Counted from the stretch's first letter, positions 1 to 16,509 are shown. The stretch: 64,000 nt of DNA from Diploscapter coronatus (GCA_964036155.1 OZ038423.1:45585249-45649248); one strand, 5' to 3'. Numbers and translations: made by a program. The notes: generated by a model not told the origin, from the letters alone.

Positions 1-411
1 TTTCATATTATTTCATATTATCTAGAATGCTCTGATATTAGTCAGTCTGTGTAATTTCGTAATGTTTCACACTGTTTCTGCTTCTCTATTTATTGCGAAA
101 TCTGCTTCGTCTTATAAAACCCATCGTACCCTCTTCACTCTCATTCTGCACTTACGCAAGTGTCAGTTCGGATTTTCATTAGCCACTTTCCTCATTTCTC
201 CTTTCCTTTCATTTCGGCTCATTTTCACGTTTGCGTTCGCGGTGAAAGGTCGGTTTTTTTCAAATTTCAAAATTTTCAACTAACTCTATGTCTTTTCCGG
301 CTAGTTCTTGAAAAATTCCCCCGGGCTTGGCCCCAAAGCTCCACACATTAATTCCCTACCCTTGAAATGCACTTTTCCCGAACTCTAGTGCATCTTTTGA
401 AAGTACACAAC

Positions 412-424
412 TTCTCGAATGTTC
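412..424 (+). promoter_or_regulatory. Three-unit heat shock element-like site
   Basis: The bases read TTC-tc-GAA-tg-TTC, an exact match to the nTTCnnGAAnnTTCn consensus for trimeric heat shock factor. A further TTC follows at once at 425-427. It lies about 970 bp upstream of the polyubiquitin ATG. Polyubiquitin genes are commonly heat inducible, so the position fits, but distance and chance occurrence remain concerns. Confidence 0.45.
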
Positions 425-519
425 TTCGGCCCTGAAGTTTAATTTTTTGAATTTCATCCAAAAACCTTGAAAGATCTTAGAAGTTTCCGTAAATTTTGTA
501 TAGGTTTTCCCTGAAAACT

Positions 520-566
520 TTCTAGAACAAGTGAAATTTGCTTTGTACTGGAACTCTAGAACTTTC
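520..566 (+). promoter_or_regulatory. Second cluster of heat shock half-sites
   Basis: TTC-ta-GAA lies at 520-527. CTC-ta-GAA-ct-TTC lies at 554-566, a three-unit element with one mismatch in the first unit. With the perfect site at 412-424 this makes three HSE-like sites within 155 bp, upstream of a gene class that is usually stress induced. Confidence 0.35.
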
Positions 567-1363
567 AGCAATTTGTCCTCCGGTTCCAGTACTTTCGCCC
601 ACTTATGCAATGCCCGTGGAACGGGTTTTGTTGTTGTTTTGAGTGAGAGTCAGCCCAGCACTGGTGTCGCCGATTCGTTACGAAAAGCTGTGTCGGCTGA
701 TGCGTGCGCGTGTCCTATCGATTTTTCGGCGCGACGCGGTCGCGTTGCGCTTGGCCACGCCTCACATCGAGGGTTGACACAGCCTTTCTCCCCCTTCCAA
801 TATCATATGAGACGCTATGTCTATTGTATTCCACCCCATTTTACTCGATAAAATTTCCTATTTTGGAATATCTTTTTTCGAAGAATTTCTTCTAAAACTC
901 ATAACTTTTGGAAATTCGGTCTTTTTCTGGAAAACTCGTAAAATTTCGATGATTTTTTGAGAAGTACGGTATTTCGCAATCGATCAATATATCGATTGCA
1001 CTATTGATTTCTCATTATGACGCATAGTGGCACAAACCACACGCCCCTTTTGATATATTTAGAGCCGAAAAAATGGCTATGTGATTCGGTCACGAGAACT
1101 TTCTTCCCTCTTTCGCAAGTGGTGATAAGGGTGAGGGGAGTGATAAACTAAGAGAGTCGAGAGAAAAAGATAGCTACTGGGTATAAAGTTCTCTCCATAT
1201 GATCAAATCACTTGTTTTGTTAGACGAGAGGTGACCTAGCCCGTACCACTTTGTTCTCTTATCTCTTCCCTTTCCCACTTCTCGAAAACAATCATTTCTA
1301 ACACGGTCCCAGCAAATTCACTCGACTTTTCGAAAATCTTGTTACTTTTTAAAAATTGACTAA

Positions 1364-4617
<3,254 letters not shown>

Positions 4618-4805
4618 GCTAATCCAAGGACCCTTGCCAGGAAATCTCCCCAAATCATCCAAGCTTCCTCAAACTGATCTCTCCCCTTTGTATATCATCA
4701 AACAAACATTTCTGTGAACACATCCCCAAACTGATTTATTTTGAATAGGAATTATAGTAAAATGATTTTTATCTATTTTGTAGCAAAATCAGCCGATTTG
4801 TGGAG

Positions 4806-4811
4806 AATAAA
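4806..4811 (+). terminator. Polyadenylation signal AATAAA of polyubiquitin
   Basis: AATAAA lies 189 nt after the stop codon, in an AT-rich 3' region. It is the first canonical signal downstream of the gene. Confidence 0.6.
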
Positions 4812-6254
4812 CTCGTGAAACCTTGAAAATTGCGTTTATTTGATCAAATATAAAATAGAAAGAAATTAGCATACAGAAAGACGAAAACAGCCGTAAAATG
4901 GTAGGATTTGAACAAAGTACAGAAATTGAAACTCATTAGACAAAGAACTACTCGTAATCACAGTAATCTTGAATATGGGGCGGGCCTTTAAAAAATTTAG
5001 ACCCCACCCCTTTGCAATCATATTGGATAGTTTTTCTTCTAAATGGCAGGTAACTTTTCACTTTCATAAGATCGACCGGAGGGGCTTTCTTCACTACCTA
5101 AAGTAGGAATTAGATTTTTCCAAAAATAATAAATCAAAGTGTCCTATCAGCTTGAATATTTAGGACATCTTTTATAAAAATGCAAAAATGATGGAATATT
5201 ATGCGCCTGAGAAAGGAAACCCTTGCATGCATTATTATAATTATTGGAAGGAAGTCTTGCTTGATGTAGAGCATTACATATTTCTCTATCTTTTGGATTT
5301 GCATAGATCTTATCCTAGTGCCTTCTCGAAGATAAATTATACCCCCTTTGCTGTATATTCGTTTCCCATGTACTCTTTAGAGTTAATGCTTTTTCTCTTT
5401 ATCTCAAAATCTTCGAGTTTCTAACAACTTCCTGCCGGTTTTGTCATTTTCAGGCTCTTTCTCTGGGTCTTAATATTTTTTCTGACTTATTTCTTTTTCC
5501 CCTCTCAATTTCGGACGCTATTTCTCAAACGGATTAAATATTCTTCGGCTTAGCTCGTATATGCATGTTGCCGACAGATTTGAGATACTAATCTTTTCCC
5601 CCAGCGCCTTTTTTTCTCGAAAATTACGCTTTTCTGTAAGCTTAGCTTTTTTTCGAAATTAGATTCGTGAAAAGCGAAAATAATAAAGGAGGGAGGTGCT
5701 TGAAAACCACCAATAATGGGCCATTTTAGGTGAAAAGATGGACGCTTTTTGGGGTTATTGAATTTTTCGAGTCTTTAAAAATTCTGTTTGACACTATTTT
5801 CATCATTTGTAAAATTCATCGAATTTTAGGGTAGTGAGTGTAGAAAATAGTGTATTTTACAAATGATATTCAGAGTGAGCTCGTCAAAAATTTCAAATTT
5901 AGATCAAAAACCTTCGCCCGAGTCCGAACTAGAGGAAAGTCGGAACTTCTCTCGACCGTTTACTATTATTGGAAGTTGAATGGAATCGCGCTTTCGGCTG
6001 GAAGGACGACGCCGGACTTCCTCTCTGAATAACGTAGTTAGTTTATAGCTTATCCTTTGAATATATGAAATCCTATTTTTAAAGTTCGAACTTCATCATT
6101 AGTTTAAAATTATATATGAAATCTTAGTATGTCAAATTCTCGATATTTAAAGCTTATCTTCATGGTATAAATTTGTATTTATTTAAGTTTGAAGAGATAT
6201 TTGAAATCCTATTTAAAAGCTGATCTTCGCGGATTTTATGGGATCTGAAATTCC
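4812..6254. other. Intergenic stretch between convergent genes
   Basis: No gene is supported between the ends of polyubiquitin and the kinesin. Near the kinesin end it carries copies of the dispersed ATATATGAAATC motif (about 6061, 6112 and 6196). A TTTATT at 6178-6183 is AATAAA on the minus strand, 72 nt beyond the kinesin stop, and is its likely polyadenylation signal. Confidence 0.5.
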
Positions 6255-9200
6255 TTACTTTGGAGATCCACCCCTAATCCTAGGCAATAGTTGAGAGTTC
6301 CATGAAACGGCATTTTGAATATTCTTCAGCGGCAATAGATGATAGTGGAATTGATTCTTCACCAATCGATATTCCTGCTCCAATTGCTCCCGGTCTTTGT
6401 CTCAATTAGAATAATTAGCTCAGGTAATTAGGGTAATTAATTAGATTTAATTACCCTCTAGTTGCCCCTCAATTAACTTGTCCGCTAGTGACTCGTACTT
6501 CTGTAGTTTCGCCATAGAAGTGTCTGTCTTTTGGAGGATCATTTCGTGGATAGCCAAATCGTTCAGCGCGGAAATCCCTGCAGCAAAATTGCATTTACAT
6601 TACTCCGTGAAAAAATACCGGGCGATATTGGTCTATACCTGTCAGTCTTTGCTTTGTTTTACTGGGTGGTAAATCTCCCCATACCACCCCATAAAACAGT
6701 CGCTTGAAAAACTGGTCATTATTGACCAATACCGCCCAGTAATTTTTCGCCGCGTAGACTACTCCCACTATTAGTCCCGCCCATTATCGATTTTCTACTT
6801 ACGTTGCGCATCCAATTGGGCCATTTTCACGATTAAGTCCAGCATTTCACTTTGCCCTTTGGTGCTAGAAATTCCTCTCATGCGGTTTTCAATTGCGGCT
6901 AAATTTAACGTTTCTTAAGTGTGCTAATTTTTAAAATTATGATACCAGCAGTTTCATCACCCTTCCTTAGTGCTTTCTCGATTTTTTGGCGTTGTTCAAC
7001 GGTTTGGAGTAAGGAGGTTTCCTAAAATATATAATATATATATATATTTATTTACACATAATTTTAAAGAAGATATAATCTTTTAAAGATTTCAAAAGTC
7101 TTACGATATCCCGACATTCAGCTTTCAGTCGATTTATGCTGTCTACAGCCATATCGCCTTTCTGCGTCTTTTCCCAGGCGCTAACAATTGCTTTCTTAGA
7201 TACAAGCTGCATTTCGAAATCGTAAGCTTCCTGGTTTGCTAACATCAATTTCTCCCTGAATTTTTAAACTTATTTCTTTCTAATTTTCTCAAATTTACCT
7301 CAGATCCTGCTGCTTAGAAGTCAATTGAATAAATTGCTCTTTCAACTGATTAAATAATGAGCCGAATTCCCTTCCGTTAGGCTGAAATTGGTTGTTTTTA
7401 ATAAAAAATCTAAGTTTTAGCTTACCGAAATGTTCTCATTCTTCTTGAGCCCATTTTTCAAAGACGCATTAGATGAGTTCCATTTTGAATATCGTGAAGC
7501 TCTCTCGGAATAGGTAGATGGAGACAGGCGGGATACTGTAATAAAATGACTAATTAATACAAACTATACAGAAGAGTCTACTAAAATATCTGATGAGTTT
7601 CAAAATATAGATTTCATTAGCTTACGTCGTATTACTCGTACTAGTTTAGTAAAAAGAGACAAAGCTTAGAATTGAATGTTCAAATTCAATTTTTTTACAT
7701 TGATTAGTCGAGGCGGCGTGGGGCATGCGCCTTTCCAAGTCTCGATGCAATTCTTTCATCGCTTCAGAATAAGCACCATCCGCTGAGACGGGACGATTTC
7801 GGACTATCTAAAAATCATCATATTTTGTTAAAAGCTAGCATGTTATTGTTAATAATTAAAATATTTTTTGTTAAGAATTAGCAAGGAATGTTCTCATATG
7901 GGAATTCACCGATCTTGGTGAAACTTCCCAAATAAATAGGAGTTTTCGATGACGATAATCACATTTTTCACGTCAAAATCCGTAAAATAGGGACTTGAGG
8001 TTTGAAAATCTTGTTTTCCCCTTTATTTGTGAACTTGTAAGATTTGCATACGTTTTTGACAAGCGAATTTCTCATTACTTGCACAAAATACGAGTAAAAA
8101 CAGTCAAAAATTAACTTCTTTCAGATTCCTATTTTACGGATTTTGACTTCACCATTGTGGTCAGTGTCATTGAAAACCCTTATTTGGTAAGTTTCATCAA
8201 GATCTGCGAGTTTCTAGTGGGAACAGCTCCCTCGTAAGATGTTGTTAATTAACATACTTTTGATAACAATTAGCAAATTAAATTAATCTAAATCCTTACG
8301 TTATTTGTGATATTCTTAGCCCTTGCCGCATAGACCAACGTATTATAAGTCTCCTCATATCTACCACTCGCCGGCGTGACGTGGGCTATCATGCAAGTCT
8401 TCGCGGAACCACCTAAAAATTGTCATTTTTGCTATCGTTAGGCACCATTTTAGTAACTGACCCAAAGAGTCCTTGAGTAGCCGAGTTAGCTTACTATCTC
8501 GATAGTTAACATAGCCAGGTTTACCTAAATTCTCGCATCATTAGACTTTCATTAAAGTTCGATAAAATACTTGAACTTAACGAGTTGATAACGTTCCCTA
8601 GCGCTAAGAGACTTCGATTAATCGCTGCACCCTCTTTTAAGCGCTGACCTCGATTCTAAAATTATAGTAAGTATTTTCTATCTTATTTATGCTAATTTCA
8701 TACTTGCGTATTAGCCGCTCTCTCAGATCCGGCTAGATCTATCATGAACAACTTCCCGTATGGTCGATTATTTTTCAGCAGGGTGACCTGAGCTCGATTT
8801 TTAGGAGGCGGGATTTGAATTTTTGGAAAAGTGAATAATTTACCTGCAATAGTGCGTGACTCCGAGAGGAAGTCTTATTTGCCTGGGTTGCCTCCTGGGT
8901 CCTTCTTAGGTTGCCTTCTTGAAGGATTTGCATTATCTAAAAAATGTGCCTTGATATTACAAAATTCTAATTTTTGAAAAATGCGGTGAGGCTTTAATTA
9001 AAGTTTTCATGCATAAGAAGTGTGCTTACTTTTTCTAAATTTGAATTTTTGCAAAGATCGGCGCGGTTTCATTGTTCCATTTGTTTGTCTTATTTTTCAC
9101 GTAGATTCGCTTATCAATTTATCAAATCAGAAATGTTCGAATCTTTGAGTGAGGCGGCCATTTCCGGTCTTCATCACTGCAGTCGATTCTAATCCAATTT

Positions 9201-12200
9201 GGCAATTTCGTTATTTCACTCCTTTTTTCTTTTCCCCTTTCTTCCTCTATCTTTTTTCTCTCCCTATCTCTCTCCTTTTCCTCCCAAGAAGTGGGAAAGA
9301 AATGATCACCCCTATTGCATCAGTATTCCAGTTCGAAATTTGCTAGCGCAACTTTCTTCAGCTTCTTTTTTGTCCTCTTAAAATTTCACGATATTTCATC
9401 TAAGTTAGAGATAAGAAATCCTTATCATTCCATATCAGTCATTCCACATAACCCAGACAATTTATCAACTTCGAATATTTCCTGTCAAGTATGCACCCAT
9501 TCTTGTTCGGGTACACGCGCACTCATATTTATTGTTCTAGAAGATGAGAATTTGTTTGATATGATACCCTGCCCTCGTTGTTAAAAAGGAGGCGGGGCTG
9601 ATTTTGTTAAAAAATTTCCAAAACAAGTTAGAGAAAAGAGAACGATTATCGATCCATTTTTCAACAATTTCACCCCCTTCAGCTGACTATTTCACCAAAA
9701 ATTGCAAGAATCTGGTTTTCCTCTCAACTCACGATTTTTCGAAACATCGTCCATGTAATCTCCCCAATTTTCATCGATTAATAGAATCATGTCGCATTTT
9801 TACAAATTTGCGACAGGGTTTTATGTCATGTGATTCTGAGAAAATAAGAGATTTTAGCGATTCGCTTAGACTAATCCGAAGTGATAAAGCTGATCTTCGC
9901 CGATAAGCAAGGATAATCGTAATCCCTAATTCCTTATCACACAGGTATCTCTTAGAAATCCATATTATTCCCCTTTTCATTCTCTTCTTCTCTCTTCTCT
10001 TCACATGCTATTTCCAATGTTCTATCTTTAAGTCTCTAATTTCCAAGCGCTATTTTCGTCTTTTTGTCTCTGCCCATATTAGGCTCATCTAACGAAACGA
10101 CACCACTCTTCGATTTTTCCCCTCTTTCCTTTCGCAACCACATCTTCTCAAAAACAACCCCCAGTCAGCCTCATTTTAGGTATTGATCAATTTTAACACA
10201 AAGACTTGGAAAATGCCATTTCTCTATAGAAAATACGGGATTTTTCATGAAAATTGGATCCTTTTTCTTACAAATTAGCATATTCTAGATGTTCAACTCG
10301 TTTCAAAGTGTGCAGTCATTTTTGAGGGTAAGTTGAATTTTATTTTTTCTTATTAAATTTTTTAAGCTTACCCTATTAACGTTCGGCGCTCGTACTGTTG
10401 ATAGCCCTAAATTTTATCGATTTAAAAAACGTGCGCTAATTTCTACAGCATATATACCTGGCACCCTAATGTTACCCCTCTCGTCTTCCATTAAATCTAG
10501 CACACCGGACTGAGGATTTAAGAGATCCCTTATTAGTTCGTTGTAGATCTCCTAAAATTAACTTTTAACTTCAGTAAAAAGGGGTTGGACTTAAAATCTC
10601 ATCAAATTTATCATTTTAGATGATTCTATCCATTAAGAAATTGAACTTTGCTAAATTTATTTAAACCATACTAGATATGATAGCAGCACTGTATACTCTT
10701 GGGGGTTGATCTTTTCATACAGACTTTGAGTTAATAAGGTCATCAAACCAGGCTTTTCCTTCGTACCGATCATAGTATACGTTTTTCCAGAGCCTAAATT
10801 TCTATTTTCAGAAGAAATATAGAAAATTGCTTCTTTAGATATTTTTCATAGAGTAATTTTCCGATTTCGTTGTTATTGTAGATTTTCCCATTCTTTAATG
10901 CTCTTTAATGACGCAACATTTTCGTAAACCTTGGACTTCGATAAAATTCTTTATTCTCCATCTTTACTTTTCTATAATTTTAGCACTATTTCTCATTCTG
11001 ATTCACTAGTTCCTCTCGATTTCCTATAATGTCTAAGAACAAGTTAAACAAACCAGTAGCTCCGTAGGCAAATACAGTCGCGTTGTAGCCGGCGACCAAC
11101 GCCTCTATCACAGGTCCCGTCGTCGCCGCGTGAACGTCCTCCTAAGTTTGAGCGTACATGCGCTGATCGCATTAGTTTTCATTTATTTTTAAGCGCTCTC
11201 TGCCTCGCCAATAACGTTCTTTTTCTTCTATTATTTAGAATGTACTTTTCTTAGAGGGCTTTGCTTTTTATATTAAATGTTCCTTTGATTAACGACATGT
11301 TACAAATTTTGCTACCTGAGTAGAATTCGGCCCAAACGTAGCATCAAAGTTGAATAATTTTTCGTGAGGTCGGTTTTGTCGTAGAATATTATTCTCGTAT
11401 TTTTCCGGATCCACTAATAAGATACGCTAAAAATTCCAAATCTCAGACTTTCTGACCGCTAGTAATTAGTGGATTATTCACAAGGAAGGGATATATGAAG
11501 TCCTTGAATATCTGGACATGTGAAATCCGACTTTACTAATATGGGTTTACATACCTGTTTGTCCAAAGGAAATACACATTGAAACTGTCTTCTGTCTTTC
11601 TCATCTTTGTTTAGAGGTCGGACTCTAACCACAACCTAAACTATAAGAGTTCAAATTTAGATTTCATATTTTTAAACTAGAATACACAAGTCCTGACTAA
11701 AATTAGACTTGGACTTCATAAAAATTTGAATGCAGACTTGATATGTTGAAGTTAGATATTTAGAAACCTAATAAAATTTGAATACAAGCCTGATATATTC
11801 AAGTTTAACTTTCAGATCTTATTACATTTTGAATTCAATAGAATTCAGGATTTATTCCTAGGACCAATTATGTTCGTACTTTTTCTCTCTCGAAGTCAAT
11901 CTCGAAAGTATGGCGAAAGTTGTTCAAGCAAACGGAAAAAAGAAGCTTAAGCATAGAACTTAAACTTAAAGGTTGCTCGCGCTTCGACTTTTTTAGCGCT
12001 TTTTCGCACTTCCACCCAGAATTTATTGTACTAAGCCGGCGAAAGAAAAATAATAATAATAGCATATACGGAAAATTGGTCTAACGCTATATGCGCTAGT
12101 TGTTGTTAAGTTATTAGACATATGCACACAATAAAACTAAAGAAACATGACTTTTCAAGATTTTTTTTTGAATCTATACGAAAATTATTTTAAATCTGAA

Positions 12201-12876
12201 AATTTTTAGCATGTACTTCTAAATTGAAATAACAGGCCATTTTTTCAAGATTAGATACCTTTTATCACCCGGGGCAACATAACAAAATGATATGTCATGA
12301 AATTTCATAATCTCGAGGCAAGTTAATTGAAATCAGACGCTTAAAAATAGTAGAAAGCGGAATTTTTGAAGTTCAGTAAACAGCATTGGTGATCAAGCTC
12401 ATAAGTTTTGCGCGTTAAAAAAATAAAATTTGAATAATTCAGTCGATGTTGAAGCCTATTCTTAACCTTATGGGTAATAAACATGTTTGTCAATTAACGT
12501 CGATGCATACACCAAGCGGCACGCGTATGGCTTTTGCCGAATTTGGCTCTTTCGTTGCTAAGGATCTCCTGAGCTATGGAAAAAGTGAATGATCTGCGTT
12601 TTTCAAGCTCAAGATCTATTTCATCATATTTAACGTCATTTGAAGAATGACGAAGCTTAACAAAACCTATATGGGATTGTAGAGCAAGACCTGATCTACA
12701 AAATGGCATCAAATTCGAAGCGTTTTAATAAGAATTTTGAAAAGTAACAAGCGTTTGAAGTTGAAAGACCAAAATTTTCTTGAAAAGTTGCTTACCGTTA
12801 ACTGTCCCTGATTTGTTATGGAGTTCTTTCTAGAAGTCGGTCTTTCGGATGACTCCTTACTTCTTGCATTCCGCAT
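6255..12876 (-). CDS. klp-13: Kinesin-8 motor protein (KIF19/KLP-13 type), 20 exons
   Basis: Plus-end-directed microtubule motor; kinesin-8 proteins limit microtubule or axoneme length. Exons in coding order: 12876-12796, 11635-11555, 11426-11316, 11141-11054, 10793-10672, 10551-10458, 10406-10372, 8936-8844, 8787-8704, 8655-8577, 8524-8462, 8412-8300, 7807-7699, 7535-7426, 7381-7299, 7255-7105, 7021-6946, 6898-6803, 6577-6455, 6400-6255. They give 645 residues. The motor domain starts VVVRVRPL at residue 28. It has P-loop GATGSGKT (118-125), switch [10 protein letters not shown] (224-232) and switch II DLAGSE (252-257), then [20 protein letters not shown], closest to KIF19. A coiled-coil tail of about 290 residues ends the protein, short for the family. 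The last exon uses an unusual GAG acceptor (TAATTGAG) and is the least certain join. The intron before exon 8 is 1.4 kb. Confidence 0.93.
6601..6756. repeat. Foldback (MITE-like) element in a kinesin intron
   Basis: An imperfect hairpin spans this stretch. The outer arms start TACTCCGTGAAAAAATACCG and end in the complement of CAGTAATTTTTCGCCGCGTA. The inner arms are ACTGGGTGGTA and TACCACCCCAT around a loop of about 10 nt. It lies inside the intron between kinesin exons 18 and 19. The long foldback with a small loop suggests a non-autonomous DNA transposon; I see no clear target duplication. Confidence 0.65.
7885..8234. repeat. Long inverted repeat, arms about 105 bp, in a kinesin intron
   Basis: Bases 7885-7992 match the reverse complement of 8127-8234 with scattered mismatches. 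Shared blocks include GTCAAAATCCGTAAAATAGG, CCCAAATAA and GATCTTG(G/A)TGAAACTT. The spacer is about 135 bp with no coding sequence. The element sits in the intron between kinesin exons 12 and 13 and looks like a degenerate MITE; a transcript through it could form a long hairpin. Confidence 0.7.
8937..10371 (-). other. Large kinesin intron (1.4 kb)
   Basis: Separates the exon ending in APNVNR from the exon starting IMQILQEGN. It contains pyrimidine-rich plus-strand blocks (9200-9290, 9950-10090). I see no exon, RNA gene or clear transposon. Open frames here are low-complexity. Confidence 0.6.
11636..12795 (-). other. First kinesin intron, with a degenerate tandem repeat
   Basis: Lies between the 27-residue first exon and the motor-domain exon. 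From about 11700 to 11830 it holds at least two degenerate copies of a unit of roughly 55 bp (AAATTTGAATGCAGACTTGA, then AAATTTGAATACAAGCCTGA, each followed by AAGTT and TTTAGA-like blocks). Nothing coding is seen. Confidence 0.5.
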
Positions 12877-15800
12877 AGGGTCTGGTTAGTTGCGGAAAAG
12901 TCCGGAAAATTTGAGAATCTCGGAAAATTTTAGAACTCAGGTAGATGGCGCTCTCAGATGCTACCAAAAGTGAACTCCACCGAACAAAAACTACGCTTGA
13001 TGGAACTTAAAAGGGAAACTGACTGAGATTCCGCTTTCTCTAACTCCAGCTCTCTAAACGTTATTTCTTAAATCTCTTAAAATCCATTATATTTCTCATT
13101 TTCCATCTTTTCCGAGCGTGTTGCCTGGTTACTAGATTCTCTATAGCAAATCGTATGCCTGCGGTGAAATATATGAATTTTCTTAGCAAGGTGTTTTTTT
13201 CCTTTTCTAACGCGAGACATGCCGCGTCGCGGCTAATATTTTCTTTTTCTTTTATATCGAAATAGAGAGCGCTTAGTAGAGAGCGCTGAGACATAGAGCG
13301 CTATTGATTTGCGCCTGCGGTATTTCCCTGCGTCTCTCGCATTCCTATACTCTCTAACTTGGTTTTTCTCTACGCTCTCTCATTTTCTTATGATTTCTAA
13401 TTTCTCCACCTTGCTGCGCCGTATCTCAGTCAGTTTTACGTCGTCGCACAGCGAGAATTCAGTCTAAAGCACATCATTATAATTTTATTTTATGACGTAA
13501 CAACCACCTGGTATTTTTATTTTTATAGAAAATTGTGATTCCCGAATTTTTATATACAATCCGGTTCCGAGAGCGCCATTATTCTTTATCACATGACGAT
13601 TGAGAATTGCATAATAACATGGGGAGAATCCTATTGAAATGATCATCGAGTTTCTCATACTCTATATGCGGCAATAATCTATCGACATAAATCTCCTAAA
13701 ATTCAAAATCGCCGAATTTTCAAAGCGACACTCCTGACTTTCTTACATTTCGCCTGTATATTTCCCTGAGAATTTCAAATGTGAAATATTGGTTGAAAAT
13801 TCACGAAGATCCGCTTTAAATTGTGAAGATCAACCTCAAATTATTGATTTCTTGGGGAAACATCGCAAACGCTGTCGTCTCTTCATTGTCGTCGTCGTCT
13901 CTGCGTCTTTTTCCCTCGCTTTGTTTACTTCATCGATTTTCTGCCTTTCTGCACTCTCCTCCCTTCTCTATTATTTGCCTCTCTATTCCCCCATCTTTGG
14001 TTAACCCCCTCGTTTCCCTCTTCACAATTCACTCTGTGTTAGGCCAGCTTTTCCTCTATTTCTTTTCCACTCTCTTCATTTTTCGTACTATCTTCCGTTT
14101 TCTTTCTTTAAATCTATCATTTAACATATGCTATTTCGCCTTGTTGTTTTCATCTAATGCGGAGGGACAAATTTTGTCACGCATCTCCTTTTTGCGAAAA
14201 GAGCGCGCGAGGGGCAAAGTTAATTTGCGCTTTTGAAAAGCGCGATCAAAAATTGTCAAATCTATTATCAGCTTCTTCAGAAAATAACAATCTTCGGCGT
14301 GACGTAACAGGATGACTTGTAACGTCATCATAATATTGTTTCTCTCAATAAGTTATTTTGACTTCAAAATTAACATACTCTAAATTCAGTGTCAGTTTAG
14401 TTATTTATGACTAGAAATAATATGAGCAAACATGCATGCTAGTTTTAAATTACAATAGATTATTGGATGACACACTGCAGTATATCGATTTTTCTGATTT
14501 TTAAAGATCTATTTTAATGAGCTATCATTCTTCGGATATCAATGTATCTCTAGTAAAGCTTGTTGTCTATCTCATATTCTCTTTTTCTCTCTATTTCCCT
14601 ATACTATTTCTCCGTGTCTAACTCCTTGCGCTCTCTCGATTTTCCAGACTATTTCTCCCGCCCAAGCAACTTCGCTCTCTACAAGATGATTGTAAAGCGT
14701 CATAGCGTCTTTCATCTTTCCACTCTCTCAGTTTTCATACTATTTTCGATTTTTCTTTTTCTTTTAATCTCGCGACTTTCCATATTTTCTCGAGATTTTA
14801 ATTCTTTCGCCCTCTCATTTTTATGTGATCTCTCAAAAATGCTCAATTTCATGCAGCGATAATCGCTTGGTCTGATGCTTTTCACCATTTTGATTTTTCT
14901 CTGATTTCTGTTTTTCTTTCTCCAACTTTCAAGCAATCTCTAATTCATGCATTGATTCACTCGAAATTTTGCAAGGCTATCCCCTTTCAAAAGTTCAACA
15001 TTTCATTTTTCTTTGTATTTTAAGCATGACTTCAAATTGAACAATTTCATTTTTTCATCGGGTCTATAAATTTGAAAATGAATTTTTATCAATGATTTCT
15101 ATCTTAAAGACCATGTTGAAACGAAATGTGACATGTCAAGTTCTCGAATCTTGATCATTAATATTTCGGGAAAAATGCCGCTCTTTTAGTTCTTTTAAAA
15201 TTGATCGATTCCAAACTAATTTAATCAAATTTTCCTCTGCGATAATATAATTTCGGTCAATTACACGAGAATCACCATTTTGTGTATCAGAACGTGTATA
15301 ATTAGCATATTTATTCTCAAAAGATCTTTAGCTCTATACAATTTTCATATATTTATGATTGAATCCCGAGTTTCTTCGATTTTACATGCAAATATATGCA
15401 TGATGATTTTCGGCAAGTTTAGGCTTTTTCTGAAGACTAAGTTTTTCCATATTCTACTTCCTCTAGCAATCCATTTTCTGACATTTCTCGAGATATATTC
15501 CAGTCGGCTTTCCATCTTTCTTTCTCATTTATCATCTTATTTTTATACTTCGGTTACGTAGGATAACATTTCATTTAACTTAAACTCGGAAAAAACTCAG
15601 CCCCCAGATAATTTCCGTTTGGATTCGCATGAAATATCATATCTTTTGCAAAATTATTTCAAACTTATCATCATTTCAGAAAATCATTTTGCAATCGTTC
15701 ATTTTACAAAGTAATAGAAAGAATTTTTTTGCAACTTCTGAAAATTTTTGTTTTCTCTTTCTTTTTCTCTCTCAGAATTTCTTTATTTTTTCATTTTGTA

Positions 15801-16494
15801 TTTTTCTCTGGTCCCTCTAAATCTGGCTATGTATCTAGTCCCTTTTCCTGAAAGAACATTGATGTCTTCGAGCAAGACTAAAAGCATTTCCCCTTTGCCT
15901 TACACGGAAGTAGAAGAGAGAGAGTTACAAAATGAGAGGAAGAAAGAAAAAGAAGTTAGATAATGAGAAGAGATAGGGACACTGAAAAAATGAAGCAGAA
16001 TTTGACATTTACTAAACTGCATCGTCATACTTTTGGACGACAAATTAATCAACGACTAGAACAAATTGAATATGTTTATAAATAATTCTAAGAATTAATA
16101 TGCTAGATAAAAAATCAAAGCTAATACTAATAATCATTTTTATGTTTTTCTCCATATGAAATTTCATAAACCTATCGTTTATTTCATAAAGATCGATATA
16201 ATTTTTATTGAATTCAATGTCATCTTGTAGATCTAGAAAAGCTCTATAAAACTACGTACAAATTTGCTAAAAATCGAAAATGTTGCATCATTTTATTACC
16301 CTTGAAGCTCTCTATTTTTCTATGAAATAAAAATCGAAAAAAACGTATAACTTTTCTTAAATCAATGTTTTCCTACCAAATTTTACATTAGTTTGTAGCT
16401 CTTGATGCGCTCTTTCAGAATCTCTAATAAAATCGATAAATCGATTTATTAATCTATTGGAAAAATGATAAATTAGAAAAATCAATATTTTCAG
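12877..16494. other. Divergent intergenic region between kinesin and kin-2
   Basis: About 3.6 kb that should hold the promoters of both genes. No protein gene is supported. It is notable for pyrimidine-rich blocks, densest at 14560-14900, with repeated CATACTATTTCTC-like words. The long open frames (for example 13823-14236 and 14560-14862) are by-products of this composition. Confidence 0.5.
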
Positions 16495-16509
16495 CGCGCC
16501 TCTGGTAGC

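Noticed and set aside
13823..14236. 137-codon plus-strand frame upstream of kin-2
   Set aside because: Caused by pyrimidine-rich DNA; low-complexity Ser/Leu/Phe protein, no splice context.
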